64,000 nt of DNA from Sclerodactyla briareus (GCA_026419785.1 JAODTK010001621.1:62001-126000), one strand, 5' to 3'; counted from the stretch's first letter, positions 11,687 to 23,804 are shown. Numbers and translations are program-made. Notes: generated from the letters alone by a model not told the origin.

Positions 11687-12479
11687 TGTAATATATATAC
11701 CTGAAAATAAAACATGAATGCTGGAACTTATTCCTGCGCCTATTACCTATCTAGCCTCAAACAGATTGAAACAGGTGCTGTACAAAATTAGACATCAACA
11801 TCAATAATATCATCAGTGTTTCAGGCATGAGCTCCAGCTCTGTCATTTAAGGCATCCAAGAATGGGCAAGAAAGGGCCTTGAAAACTGACACACTCCCAA
11901 AGCCAACTTCACACAGTAAGTTCACAGCAATGGAGAAAACCTGATCTGAGATGGTGTCAGAACTGATAAGGCTGTATGGCACCTGATCCGCCAAAGTGAT
12001 GGGCTCCTCCGCACCATGGTGTCAACTGTAAATTGCTGCAATCAGGTGGCAGGCTAATAACGTATGCCGCACGACTCATGTGACTTAGTCGACTGGACTG
12101 CGCAGACACCATCTCTGCAAACAGAGGCCTAATAATCCCAGGCCACAGTGATGGCGAGTGGACTGTTGATGGGTTCGTAAGTTTTGATAGTTGGAAAGAT
12201 TCCAGATCTGGATCTTTTGAAAATTTTGCAGGATCTGACTTCGAATTACCTCCACTTTTGTTGGGTTTTATGCGCCCGGTCTCGGTAGAATTTCTGTGTC
12301 TGGCTACGCTAACCCTAATCCCATTCTCCAACCATACAAAAGATTTAATAGCTACAATACAGTACTACTAGCCAATCAGAAAATACCTACAAAAGTAGGA
12401 TCAGCTGCTTCTGTTAGGACCAATCCAAATCCACATCAACCAAGTATTGTTTAATTGAAGAAAAAAAACTTTTCACAAA

Positions 12480-12740
12480 TGCGACTTCAGGTGACCCCAA
12501 AATGGCCACCATTTCCACTGGGCCCAAATGTAGTCTACATCCACCAGTTTTATTTAAATCCCAGAGGTCGATCAGGCCACTACCCCATCCATATGTATGA
12601 CTCCAACCCATGTGCCCCAAAATGCCCCCCATTTTTGTCAGGCCCAAATGTGGTCCCATCCACCAAGTTTTGTTTAAACCCAGTGATCAATCGAACCCCT
12701 ACCCCTGTCCAACCGCTGTATCATGTCTATCATCGCTAGT
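12480..12740 (+). repeat. Two tandem copies of a ~125-bp dispersed repeat unit
   Basis: Each copy contains CCCCAAAATG, then GGCCCAAATGTAGTC or GGCCCAAATGTGGTC, then ATCCACCA(A)GTTTT and TTTAAA(T/C)CC. The ATCCACCAAGTTT block recurs at 14933, 50277 and in the 56-61 kb repeats. An open frame across both copies is a by-product of the repeat. Confidence 0.6.
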
Positions 12741-13084
12741 CAGTCAGGAGAGACTGGAGCTCAGCATATTCTAAATGGGGGGCCCATCCATTTAAGATAC
12801 ATACAACTTGTTCAAATGGGAACTTGACTGCGCTCAATAGAGGCACAGAGAGTTCGGTGTCTGCCTGACGAAGCACCGTGCAAACACCCAGAGTGACCCG
12901 GCCTGCATTCTACAATCAATGCTGATGCCCACCGAGCGTTTAACAGGCCCCTTACCAGCCGTGAAATTTGTAGCACCTCTCCAAGAGAGTCTCACCCTCC
13001 CTTGGGAAGGAGGGGGTGGAGAGGATGGCTGAGGGTGACCTGGGTCCACCCCTTCCTGGTCAATCGATCAAATCAAGAACGTAC

Positions 13085-13287
13085 CTTTTCGAACCGAGAT
13101 CTGGTTCTCAGCATCACCACTGAAGTCAAAGAGGACCACAAAGAGGTCTGGGTCCCGCGTCTGTGCCCCCAAAAAAAGGACGTCTTCGCTGGAGCTCCAC
13201 CCGGTCAGGTCGCTGGGGTGGGGGGGGTCCATGGAAGGGGGTGCTGGGCAGAGGTCGAGACTGGATTCACCTCCTGGTGGAAGTTGT
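13085..13287 (-). CDS. ABL: Abl tyrosine kinase exon (a2-like): pre-SH3 segment and first half of SH3
   Basis: On the minus strand the acceptor is TGCACACAG and the donor is CGAAAAG followed by GTACGT. The frame reads WSSSEDVLFLG, then DPDLFVVLFDF (the SH3 ALYDF-type strand) and ENQISVRK. From memory, vertebrate ABL has RWNSKENLL, DPNLFVALYDF and NTLSITK at these places, and its exon also ends in phase 1 just before the GEKLRV strand. Here the next exon supplies G-E-D-V-R-I. From the conserved tryptophan to the donor the frame is clean. Upstream, a run of eight C near 13225 probably hides one miscounted base, which would link this frame to the phase-1 exon at 33239. SH3 binds proline-rich partners and the SH2-kinase linker. 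Confidence 0.92.
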
Positions 13288-13580
13288 CTGTGTGCAAGAT
13301 TTAGGAGATAAATATGGATAGATAAATTTTGTGCAAGTGAAGTGGAAATTCAACTGATGAGTTCATGCAGGTGGGAATAGCAGTTACAGCTGTTGAGCCA
13401 ACATGGTCTTGGTCTGGTGAATATGCTTGGATTCTGGAGGTAGTGGGGTTTGCGACCCACGGAGGAGGCATGATGGTCCTCTTCTTCAAGCAAGAAGAGT
13501 CAAGTCGATTGCCAGGTAGTCTGAGTAATTGGGAAAAATTGGCTGGGCGCAAACTACCGATCATCGTCACTATATACCGA

Positions 13581-13735
13581 GTGGCTTGGTAAGTTGGTAG
13601 AGCTTCGGCCTTCCACACCCGGAGACCAGGGGTTCTGATTATCGGTCGCCGTCGTCCCAAAGACTTTAACAAGGCGATCGCCAAAAAGTGCCTCGTCCTG
13701 GTTGCACAATCTGTGGTTTCTATTCACCACACTAC
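13581..13735 (+). mobile_element. tRNA-derived SINE head (degenerate)
   Basis: GTGGCTTGGTAAGTTGGTAG resembles an A box, and GGGGTTCTGATTATC, about 30 bases on, resembles a decayed B box. The spacing fits a tRNA-like RNA polymerase III promoter. The following text (CCCAAAGACTTTAACAAGGC) recalls the body of the 41.5-kb SINE, which has CCTTGGCAAGGTACTTT at a similar place. No clear tail is seen. Confidence 0.4.
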
Positions 13736-14310
13736 ACACTATACCAAACCAACTAGTTTTCATGCAGACCATCGTCATGTCAAACGAACATCACATTTTC
13801 ACATGTAACACATAAAAAGTCCTAAATTAACTGACCAATATTGTTTGACTCTTATTACAAAAGTCCCTCAATTGCTTTTTTCTTCTTCTTAATGGGCACT
13901 CTTCTCTCCATAAATACCAAATTTGAATGAAGTTTTATCACTCAGTCGACTCATTTCTTTGACCCAAAATCCAACTTGAAATGTTCTAAATCCCCTTAGC
14001 AGCCCAGGCTTTTGCCTTTTAAAATCATTTCCTTCATTATTCATAGTTGCCTTTTATTTTCCACGCAGCCAGGACATGCCATCCCCCCCCCCCCCCCCTG
14101 CCAGGCAGCGAACACCCTCCCCCGCCTCCCCCACACACCAACAAACTATCCCCACGCAGCAGTCAAGAATGTCCAAAATATATCTTTGGGAACCTCCACA
14201 TTTGTCCCCAGACAAGAAGAGAAGGGGAAAAAACTGTTCCGTATTTTCTTAATGTCTAATCAACCTAATGAAATTGGTTTGGGATAAGAGAGGGTTTGCT
14301 TGTGGGCAGC

Positions 14311-14715
14311 TTATAACGGCACAATTGTCACAGGATCTATGGTTTCTCATGGTTTAACTCGTTCCTCAGTGCTTATTATAACAGAAGCTATTATATGATG
14401 GGATTCAATCAAATTCATGAACATCATCAAACACATCAGATTCAGAAAATGTTAACAGACCATACCTACTGAGTTTGGCGGAATTCTTACCAATTGGAAT
14501 TGGAATAAATTATGCAAATACGGCCCCTGACAATTAGCTTATACAGCAGTAAAATTGTCCACAGGAGCTATGGTTTCCTCGTTCCTCAGTGCTTATTATA
14601 ACAGAAGCTATTATATGATGGAATTAAAATTCCTGAACCCCACCCTCAGATCCCGAAATGTTAACGACCCATACCTACTGAGTTTGGTGAAATTCTAACC
14701 AAGTTGGAAATTGAA
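14311..14715 (+). repeat. Tandem duplication of a ~205-bp unit
   Basis: GTTCCTCAGTGCTTATTATA and then ACAGAAGCTATTATATGATG occur in both copies (near 14363 and 14579). Each copy continues with a CCATACCTACTGAGTTTGG segment. The copies differ by indels and substitutions. Confidence 0.75.
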
Positions 14716-14789
14716 AATATCTTATTGCAAATTGGCCATACAATGGCGCTCCACTGGACCCAGCTGACCTCCAACTGATCTGGATAAGG

Positions 14790-15300
14790 TGGATGCACGA
14801 TATCTACCAAGTTTGTGGAAATCCAACAAACTTTCAAAAATTGCACAAAAATATGCAAATTAGACACATTAAATGACCTCCAGTGACCCCGACTTCACTT
14901 TTAAATTTCTCGGGAACCATGTCGACCGCATCCACCAAGTTTCATGAAAATCCGACACATCTTGGAAATTTGCACGAATTCTGCATTAGACCACTTAAAT
15001 TATAGCATATTCAGGCTGAAATCTAATCAGTTCATCTACCTGTCATCCGGTCCTTTCATGCCACACTACAACCTCACTATCGCACATATGGTCTTGCGTA
15101 TCTTGCTACGACTTCACATAAATTACATAAAATATGCAATGTAATCCAAACGTTAATGACTTTTAGGCTTGCCCAACAATACTGACTCAGGTTCGTGGAC
15201 ACCACAACTCACCGGTGTACATAACATTTTGTCCATAATCCGGCCTTACATTGTAAGAAACCTGCTAATGAGGAAGTGTGACATACACACACACACACAC

Positions 15301-15369
<69 letters not shown>

Positions 15370-15475
15370 ACACACACACACACACCACACACACACACAC
15401 ACACCACACACACACGCCATAGTGACCACTAAGTCTCTTCCTGAATTTCATTCAGGCGAGACAAAAATGGAACCT
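14790..15475 (+). repeat. Dispersed repeat with conserved 3' tail, copy 1 (interrupted by CA expansion)
   Basis: Blocks CCACCAAGTTTCATGAAAAT (near 14933) and CAAATTAGAC lie in the same order as in the 58.8-59.3 and 61.1-61.5 kb copies. The tail AGTGACCACTAAGTCTCT...GGCGAGACAAAAA at 15421-15468 is shared with 47.8, 59.3 and 61.5 kb. The CA microsatellite lies exactly where the other copies have a short CAGACAGACG...CACACACACAA stretch. Confidence 0.65.
15281..15415 (+). repeat. (CA)n microsatellite
   Basis: There are about 135 bases of CA repeats with occasional CC or AA interruptions. It sits just before the conserved tail of the dispersed repeat. Confidence 0.98.
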
Positions 15476-16694
15476 GTTGCGTTTTCGCTAGGCGCTCAGC
15501 CTTATTCCGTGTACCAGGTGAAGGATTAGTCCGCTGACAATTATGTGGCAGTAGCCGTCTGCACCCCCCGACGCCGGGCCGTGTGATCGGATTGCATCCT
15601 CTGCTTGGCAAATTCTGGCTGCTGGTGATCTCATTCCCCCTCAGCAGTGATGCACTGGCTCGGTCGCCAGGAAATCAAAATCTGAGGTAGGTTAGGGCCT
15701 CATCAACATTTCCCATCTGCTTGTTTATTTTCCTCTGACCCTCCAGCAGATTGAAGCAGTAGTATCATCTGTACTAGCACGCTTGCATGATGTCACAGCA
15801 AAATATAGTCTCAGTGCAGTTATCGTCACTATGGCATGTCAATGCAACAAATATTTTGATGTGCCTTGGGGTAGGACCATTGTGAAGATTTACAAGTGGC
15901 AGGGTCCATTTTTCACATTCTGCACGACAATATATTTGCCAGGCAGTGGACTGGAAAAGAGGATTCAGAAGGCACAGAGAGAGAGATCCATGGAAACCTC
16001 AGGAAGATGCCAACATACTGCAGCCACAGTATGCTAGTAGTCGGGTGTAGACCTAGTGAATGACTCTAATGGGGTTAACTAGTTTTTCAACAGAAAAAGC
16101 CCCAAATTCTTCTCTGCTAAATTGTACCTAAGGGAAATGGTTTTTATAAAGACATACAGTGTACTTGTACTTACAGTAAGTTATCTATATACCTCAGAGT
16201 CACTTGAATAGATACATGCATTCAAACGACCTTCTGGAGGGCCTTAGATGCCTTCAAATTCACTCCAAGTGTTGATCATAGCCAGCCAGCAAGGGAATAA
16301 AAATGTTCTGGGTAGCTGGGGATTAATGGCATCAATTACAGCAACATGACATGATATTCCCTGGGGTTGTGCACATGTTAACATCCAGGGCCCCCTGGAG
16401 GAGGGAGGGATGTCTGAATCCATTTAATGCACTTATAAATCTTTACTACCATGACTGAGCATGTGAGTGGGGGCAAACATATCGTATAGCATGGAACAGA
16501 ACGGTTTATAATGACTTACAGTCGGAAGACATGTCAATGGACAGTGCAATGGGATTCCTTCACTAAACTACTGACGAAAGGTGTCGAAACACTGACAAAT
16601 TCCAGCGAATATAATATAAGTAAAGATGGTAGGAAGCCAGAAAAACGCTACTAGGAACGATTTTAATATATCTTAGAGCAAAAAACCTGGTGAA

Positions 16695-16832
16695 CTAGTC
16701 AACTAGCCTGGCAAAGAAGAAGGGCAATGGGGTGGCCAACCCGCATTTGTGTAATTGCCAGAAGCTTGACGGGCAATGGGGTTTGGTGCATAGTCCATGT
16801 GGGGTAAGTTGAATAATGAGATAGATTTCCTT
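16695..16832 (+). repeat. Dispersed repeat, GGTGGCCAA / TGGGGTGCA family
   Basis: GGGCAATGGGGTGGCCAACC, then GGGGTTTGGTGCATAGTCCA, then TGTGGGGTAAGTTGAATAA and AGATAGATTTCC. This copy has the left and right blocks in one orientation. Confidence 0.55.
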
Positions 16833-19015
16833 CACCAAACTACTGACGCCTTTGAGTAACCATGAAAAAATCCTGAGCCCACTCGTAACTGAAGAGACAT
16901 AAAGCCCTTGTGCATCTGTCTGTGTGTTCATTTCATTGCATGGGTATAGAGGGGTACTTAACAGTTAACAACATTTGGATTCCTTAACTGCATGTTCTGC
17001 ACGGTAAATATTGGATCTAAATCTGAAAGATTCGAAGAGAGGCGATTCGCTTGTTGACAGATAACATCAGAATCCTTAAAGCATCATAGGGAGGCAGTAG
17101 TTGGCCAGCCCATAGGCGACTCACTTTATACATATACAGTTTACACTGTATAGCCTAATGGCAACTTGAAACCGTTTCAAAGTACTTTAAATGCATTGGG
17201 ACTGAATATTGACAGGTTTCCACGGTCCCCAAGTACATTGGGTATTGCATAGTCGAGAAGATCAGTACATGGTAGCAATTGTGCCCTTTCTTAAAGCATC
17301 TTCACAATCACACTTTCCGAAATTCAGTCTGAGGTTTAGTTTATTTTTGTGATGTAATAACTCAATGGTACATAAATCGATGGGGGTCCAAATTTTGTAC
17401 CTTTATTACATTTGCGAACCGTCGTTAGTGACTACATAAAGAAACTCACAATTGTGTCTTGGTTATTTTGCCATCTTTTTCTTCAGTCTGTTATCCCGCA
17501 GAACACAAGTTACAGAGTCTTTGTCCTCCAGCGGAAAGTTGGCGGTGCATTCCGATACGCATTAAACTCGATTAGGGTCCGAATTCCGTTACAATAAAAC
17601 TTATGGCGCTATTCTCTTTAAACCCAATCTGAATCATAAATCCTGGGCTTTATAAGAGTCAAGACTTCAGCTTCTCACATGGAACACCAATTTGTCCACA
17701 ATAATATAGAACAACAACAAATATGCATGGAGAGTGACTGTAACAAATCGGTTAGTCAAAATTTAACGCGATTCTTCTTGCCCGTCACAGTGAATGAAGC
17801 GTGTAGTCCGCGTCGTTCAAAAGATTCCATTGCGTATTGTTAGCTCATCAGCTGCAGCGCACGTCAGTTACAAAACATGTGCATCTAGGATCCCAGTTAT
17901 GCGAAAACTGCTGGTAACGACATTCGGTCCACTACAAAAATTTGGACCCTTCCCTATACCAGAAGAACCAAACTCAAAAGTCATGTTTATAGGACCATCA
18001 CCTCTCATGTGATGTGGGGTGCCAGATGGGCGAATACCATTTTCTGTCCTCACCTAGATATTACTTAGGCACATAGTGAAGGTAATAGTTGCCATATTTG
18101 TGAGCAGCGACCACATTTTACCACATTTTTTTTTGGGGGGGGGGGGAAGGGGCATATGCTGCCTCACAGTTAGACAATTCCTGTCCAATGTGAGCTGGTG
18201 GAAGAATGCCAGAGTAACATCAGTGATGCTTTGCAGGCAAACGTCCCGGGTCCAAACCAGCGTTACCGGAGGCTTTTCCCCTGGTGGTTGTCATGCAGCT
18301 GCCAATGAGGCAAAGTCCTTATTAGTATTTCAATCATATTTGGGAAGTAATGCAAAGGTTTTGTGCAGGGTTTTTTAGGATTGGTCTCTAAGTTATTCAC
18401 AATAAATCTTGTCGGTCGACAGTGAGCATTCACGTTGGAATGAATCTTCCACTTCTCCAGGGTTCTGTGAGTTTTGGGGGGGGAAAGCGGCCGAAAGCCG
18501 GATTCTGACGTCGTCCTTTATGAGACGTGAAATGGCAGTTGGGGATGGGTAAACCTCTGCCTCGGTATCATCTGTGCACTAGTCAAGAAGTGGCTGCAAG
18601 TTATCGCCAATGCTCATCCACAATCAATACAATGCCAGGGGTTCTTGATGGGCCTCACTTGGCTTCTGAAATGTAGAATCAGGACAAAGTTGAAGTAATC
18701 AGAGATGCCATATGGGACCGGGCAGTATGGAACGGTATGGTTTGGGAGTTGGGATCACCTGCATGGAGGACCATGATTAGGGGTGGACGAATGTGGCTAG
18801 GCATGTGCGCCCATGGGTGCTGCCGTGAGGACTTTGTGTACCGGTTCAGCGCTGACTGCGGTTAATCACTGAATCATCAGCCACGGACATCCATATCTTG
18901 GCCTACTAATGTATGCTACAGTAGATGGGCATCACCTCCCAACCCATGGGGGGAGCCAACCAGGAATCCAGCACACTCTTTATTTTCGGATACCTCCTAA
19001 CAAATCAGCAGTGAC

Positions 19016-19041
19016 ATCTGATGAGACGTGTCTCATCAGAT
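19016..19041. repeat. Perfect 12-bp inverted repeat
   Basis: ATCTGATGAGAC, a two-base spacer GT, then GTCTCATCAGAT. The arms are perfect. A stretch related to one arm, ATGAGACGTGAAA, occurs near 18521. It could be a binding site or the end of a palindromic element. Confidence 0.85.
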
Positions 19042-20391
19042 TAATTGCCAGGTCCCACATTGGCAACTGGCTATAATTATCTGTGCCAACTTGTGGGTTC
19101 CTGATTAAGTAGGCTTTGAGCAATTTTGATGCGGGGTTGTAAAAGTCGCTCAGCTGGTGGTACAGTGATTAACATGGTCATAGGGTGCATTAATATGAAT
19201 GGCACTGGTATATATTTTGAGTGCAGCAGGCAGCATCCCTGTTACAGCTAGCTCCGGAGCAGACAGGGGCATGTTAAATGATCAGGAAGGGAATTGTAGA
19301 GGCGACCCTATTTTATGAGGGCATGACCTCGTGGATGGGGATGAGTTGGGGGCATGTATCCGACCGGGTAGAGGAATTTAAGACACACATAGGAGCTTAT
19401 CTTGATTGCTACTTTTGGAGCATACCCAAGCGAGACTAGATTCATTAGTTCATTGGGAAAGGAGGGGGGGTGGGGGGGGGGGGGGGATGGATCCATATTA
19501 TATATATAGGGGGTGATTAGAAGCCCAACTGATGTTAGGAAGGGGTCCGGTGGAAATTCCCCCAAAATGTGACGCAGGGAGAAGTGTCCTTTAAACCTTG
19601 CAACCCTCGATCAGGGCATAGTTCAACTGGATCACTATTTACCATAGCAGTTTACTAGTCAAAATGACATGTTTGCTAGTCATTTCACTCAGTTGAAACA
19701 ATAAACATGACAAGTTCGAGAAATCCAGTCCTTATTTTCATTGGAGTGTGCTATAAATCAAAGAATTTTGCTCAAATTTTCACTGCGTTCTATTGACGAG
19801 TGAAGTTGGGGTGACGTCAGAAGTATTGCTCAACCGACTACCTTCGGTCCCAGTATATTCACTCACTTGGTTTTGCAACGTCGCTTCAGCCCAAAACAAT
19901 TCACAGTTCTCTATTGAAGAGCTTTTGGTGCTCGCAAAAATTGTCTGGGTGCCCAAGAGACGCACTGGAAACTGCCTGAATATTGACTGGAACATGGACA
20001 GCCTTTCGCCTTCTACTTCCACGTGTATGTCTACGCATGCAGCAACCACTCACTTGAAACCAGTAACAGTCTGTGATGAAGTTGAACACACTGTATTGGC
20101 AGCATAGTCCCCAGACAATATTACCTTTAATCACATACTTTGATTCCAGCAGTCCGATGAACTAGGTCACGGAGGTGCTGTTCCAATTACTCTACAATGC
20201 TGTCAATTGTAAACAGAGAGGGTATTACTGTGTACTCATTTGCAAATTATTTAATCAGAGGGAAATCTGGAGAAAGAATTAAGAGGAGAGCATGAACAGA
20301 GCTTCGTAGCCAGAGAGTAGCGGTGCGGCTATTAATCGATTTGATAATATAACAGGGAGAGGTGGGGGGGGGGTGAGGCTGTCTGCAGGTA

Positions 20392-20491
20392 TGTAGTCGA
20401 GGCCGGCCAAGACGAGGCCGGACACATTTCTTGAGTTTGTACACTGTATGTATGGCGGCCTCGAGCCAAAACGAGGCCAGCCTCGACTACA
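20392..20491. mobile_element. 100-bp palindromic element (MITE-like)
   Basis: It begins TGTAGTCGAGGC and ends with the reverse complement GCCTCGACTACA. Inner arms also pair (CGAGGCCGG with GGCGGCCTCG and nearby). The short GGCTGTCTG lies on both outer sides (near 20378 and 20497), which may be coincidence or a duplicated target. No coding sequence is present. Confidence 0.55.
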
Positions 20492-20644
20492 ACACTGGCT
20501 GTCTGATCTGAGTGCAGCAGTAGAAAAAGCAAGAAGGGTATAGTATTCACAGAGTATTAGGTTCCTATTCAGTGGCCTTCAATTGCATACATGTATCAGC
20601 TGATATTTAGTCCGATTCCAGTGTAGGAATTATGCAGTTTGTCA

Positions 20645-21053
20645 ACTGAATGATGCGCTCCCCTAATCCTTGGCATGGTGAGTCATTGTCAAGGGTGGGT
20701 CATGCAATCCTTGTATATTGATGGTACTGAATGATGCGCTCCCCTAATCCTTGGCATGGTGAGTCATTGTCAAGGTTGGGTCATGCAATCCTTGTATATT
20801 AATGGTACTGAATGATGCGCTCCCCTATCCTTGGCATGGTGAGTCATTGTCAAGGGTGGGTCATGCAATCCTTGTATATTGATGGTACTGAATGATGCGC
20901 TCCCCTAATCCTTGGGCATGGCGAGTCATTGTCAAGGGTGGGTCATGCAATCCTTGTATATTGATGGTACTGAATGATGCGCTCCCCTAATCCTTGGCAT
21001 GGTGAGTCATTGTCAAGGGTGGGTCATGCAATCCTTGTATATATTGATGGTAC
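20645..21053 (+). repeat. Tandem repeat, five copies of an 81-bp unit
   Basis: Units start ACTGAATGATGCGCTCCCCT at about 20645, 20726, 20807, 20887 and 20969. Copies are almost identical, so the array is young or homogenised. Most differences are single-base indels, such as CCCTATCC for CCCTAATCC and TTGGGC for TTGGC. That fits the error pattern seen in the Abl exons. Confidence 0.97.
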
Positions 21054-21146
21054 CTCTCAATCACTTAGATTACTTACAATTCCTCAGAAATGACCCTCTA
21101 GTAGGCTAGTTTCTTCTATTATAAACTGCACATTCCACGTAAAATG

Positions 21147-21290
21147 ACACACCCCAGAGTCACACTTGTGACTGACTAGTTGGGAAAAAAGACGTACATG
21201 TGGGTCACTTTGGATGTGCAATGACCCACACTGACTGACCATGCCCAGGAATTTTTTGGGGGTGCGTACCATGCAGTTGGCAAGTGCATT
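21147..21290 (+). repeat. Dispersed repeat, ACACCCCAGGGTCAC family, copy 2
   Basis: It contains GACACACCCCAGAGTCACAC, GTGGGTCACTTTGG, CAATGACCCACACTGACTGA and GGGGGTGCGTACCATGCAGT. Compare 10885-11070. Confidence 0.6.
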
Positions 21291-21426
21291 ATTAGGTACT
21301 GAAATACCACCAGTCATATTTACATGACCATTATACTCTAGTAAAGGAGGCTTGTAGCTCAAGAGTCAATGTGTACTCACTGCCACTTAACATTTCACAG
21401 GTTCTTCTACAGAAGGCAAGAACTTG

Positions 21427-21672
21427 ACTCTACACTGTACAACCTTCTGAATGCTATACATTGTCTCTACACTGTACAACCTTCTGAACTCTATACAACT
21501 GTCTCTACACTGTACAAATTTCTGAACTCTATACACGTCTCTACACTGTACAACCTTTTGAACTCTATACACTGTCTCTACACTGTAAAACCTTCTGAAC
21601 TCTATATACTGTCTCTACACTGTACAACCTCTGAACTCTATACAGTCTATACATTGTACAACCTTCTGACTC

Positions 21673-21706
<34 letters not shown>

Positions 21707-22840
21707 ATCACTGTCCTACACGTAAACCTTCCGAACTCTCTACACTGTCTCTACACTGTACAACCTTCCGAACTCTCTACACTGTCTCTACACTGTACAC
21801 CTTCTGAACTCTATACACTGTCTCTACACTGTACAACCTTCGAACTCTATACACTGTCTCTACACTGTACAACCTTCCGAACGCTATACACTGTCTCTAC
21901 ACTGTACAACCTTCCGAACTCTATACACGTCTCCACACTGTATGACCTTCTGAACTCTATACACTCTCTCTACACTGTAAAACCTTCTGAACTCTATATA
22001 CTGTCTCTCCACTGTACAACCTCTGAACTCTATACCACTGTCTTACACTGTACAACCTTCTGAACTCTATACACTGTCTCTATACACTGTACAACCTTCT
22101 GAACTCTATATACTGTCTCTACACTCTACAACCTTCTGAACAGGAACATAGAAAGAGTGCATTTCCTCATGCCTTGGGGCGTTTCAGGTAGGTAGGTTTT
22201 GTATCTATACACTGTCTCTATACACTGTACAACCTTCTGAACTCTCTACACTGTCTCTACACTGTACAACCTTCTGAACTCTATATACTGTCTCTCCACT
22301 GTACAACCTTCTGAACTCTATACAGTCTATACATTGTACAACCTTCTGAATTCTATACACTGTCTCTATACACTGTACAACCTTCTGAACTCTATACACT
22401 GTCTCCACACTGTACAACCTCTGAACTCTATACACTGTCTCTACACTGTACAACCTTCTGAACTCTATATACTGTCTCTACAACTGTACAACCTTCCGAA
22501 CGCTATACACTGTCTCTACACTCTACAACCTTCTGAACTCTATATACTGTCTCTCCACTGTACAACCTTCCGAACGCTATACACTGTCTCTACACTGTAC
22601 AAATTTCTGAACTCTATACACTGTCTCCACACTATACAACCTTCTGAATGCTCTACATCGTCTCTACACTGTACAACCTTCTGACTCTATACACTGTCTC
22701 TACACTGTACAACCTTCGAACTCTATACACTGTCCTCTACACTGTACAACCTTCTGAACTCTACACACTGTCTCTACACTGTACACCTTCTGAACTCTAT
22801 CACTGTCTCTACACTGTACAACCTTCCGAACTCCATATAT
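21427..22840 (+). repeat. Minisatellite, ~37-bp unit, about 35-38 copies
   Basis: The unit is CTGAACTCTATACACTGTCT followed by CTACACTGTACAACCTT. Copies vary by substitutions (TTCTG/TTCCG/TTTTG) and many single-base indels. The array is broken by 30 A residues at 21676-21705 and by a 64-bp unrelated insert at 22141-22204. Open frames on both strands here are only the repeat. Confidence 0.97.
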
Positions 22841-23757
22841 TTGACACTATACACCACACAAAATAATGTGTTTACATTTAGATATAAACTAGTGACACAG
22901 TGCTCTTTGACAAAAACATGCCATGGTATCTTTATAGGTGTTTCAAAACTAAGACTGAGATATTCATGCAACAAAAAGGGAGAATTCTTCCTTCACAATA
23001 AAGTACAAAACTGCCTATAATCCAATAAAGATGTGGGATTTCTGACACCCAAGTCCCATACGGGCCCTCATGAGTATGATTCTACTAGAACACCATGCCG
23101 GGGACTGCTGAATTCTTGACGCTCTCCTGAACGCCTCCGGAGACACTATCGGGGGAATCTTCCTGCCGTCGCCGTGTGAGCTCAATTAGGCATATCGTTA
23201 GTCGAGCTGGCGAACAGTACATAGGACACCATCTAACTCCTCTCGTGGATATCCCATGCAATTATTGAACCAAGGCCGCACGTGTGTGGACTTGTGTGTG
23301 ATGATTCAGATAGCTAGCATACAGGACACGCAACATGTCTAAACTAGGATTAGCTCTGGAGTGGATACCTGGCATCAAAACGCTAATGTTGAAGTATCAG
23401 AAGTAGTTGGGGAAAATGAGAGAAACTGATTCAGAATAATAACCAGAGAGACAGCAAAGAGACGGACTGACAGATGGTCAGTATATTACTAATCGTATCG
23501 TCATGGAAATCCTACAAACCATAGATTGTTGGTTGGCATAAAGCTGATGACTGATGACAAACCAGCCTTCTTGTAACAGGCCACAATAATGCTCGCCTGG
23601 AGGCATGGGTTCGCCATCCCCATAATCTGCAGGAGCATTTAATTATAAGCCAGAAAACTATCGGACACCTTTTTTTGCTGACCTACAACCTGTTCATTAT
23701 TGTTGTAACTTTCATTAAAATGGCATAAATGCAGTCATGTAGGGCCTGAATGCAGCC

Positions 23758-23804
23758 GGTATATCATAAGGTATATCATAAGGTATATCATAAGGTATAT
23801 CATA
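23758..23804 (+). repeat. Four copies of GGTATATCATAA
   Basis: A perfect 12-bp tandem repeat, with the last copy one base short. Confidence 0.97.

Larger units (their letters stand above)
3686..13084 (-). other. Abl intron between a3-like and a2-like exons (9.4 kb)
   Basis: The intron runs from the donor GTACGT just below 13085 to the acceptor at 3686. It contains a G-rich tract (4350-4492), a GC-rich 0.4-kb patch with an unsupported open frame (4863-5288), short tandem repeats (5299-5548), a cluster of GTCCCGTCCGTCAC motifs (8543-10338), an open frame of unknown origin (10460-10881), and dispersed repeats at 10885-11265, 11573-11686 and 12480-12740. A small palindrome TTAGGAG-G-CTCCTAA lies near 7115. 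A 124-codon open frame on the minus strand at 11957-12331 resembles no family I know. The rest is unremarkable AT-rich DNA. Confidence 0.7.

Noticed and set aside
11957-12331. 124-codon minus-strand open frame in an Abl intron
   Set aside because: No family, no splice sites, and no frame matching Abl; length alone is weak evidence in 64 kb.
12455-12739. 94-codon open frame with internal repeat
   Set aside because: It lies wholly in two copies of a dispersed repeat whose blocks recur elsewhere without an open frame.
15169-15529. Open frames encoding His-Thr or Val-Cys repeats
   Set aside because: They are translations of the CA microsatellite and have no coding meaning.
19793-20107. 104-codon plus-strand frame and 89-codon antisense frame
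   Set aside because: Neither shows a family or splice context; they overlap each other in a region without supporting signals.
21369-22866. Open frames of 60-116 codons on both strands
   Set aside because: The 37-bp minisatellite keeps frames open by periodicity; indels between copies break any common protein.
23080-23270. GC-rich island considered as an alternative Abl exon
   Set aside because: Neither strand gives a frame with matched splice sites or Abl-like residues.
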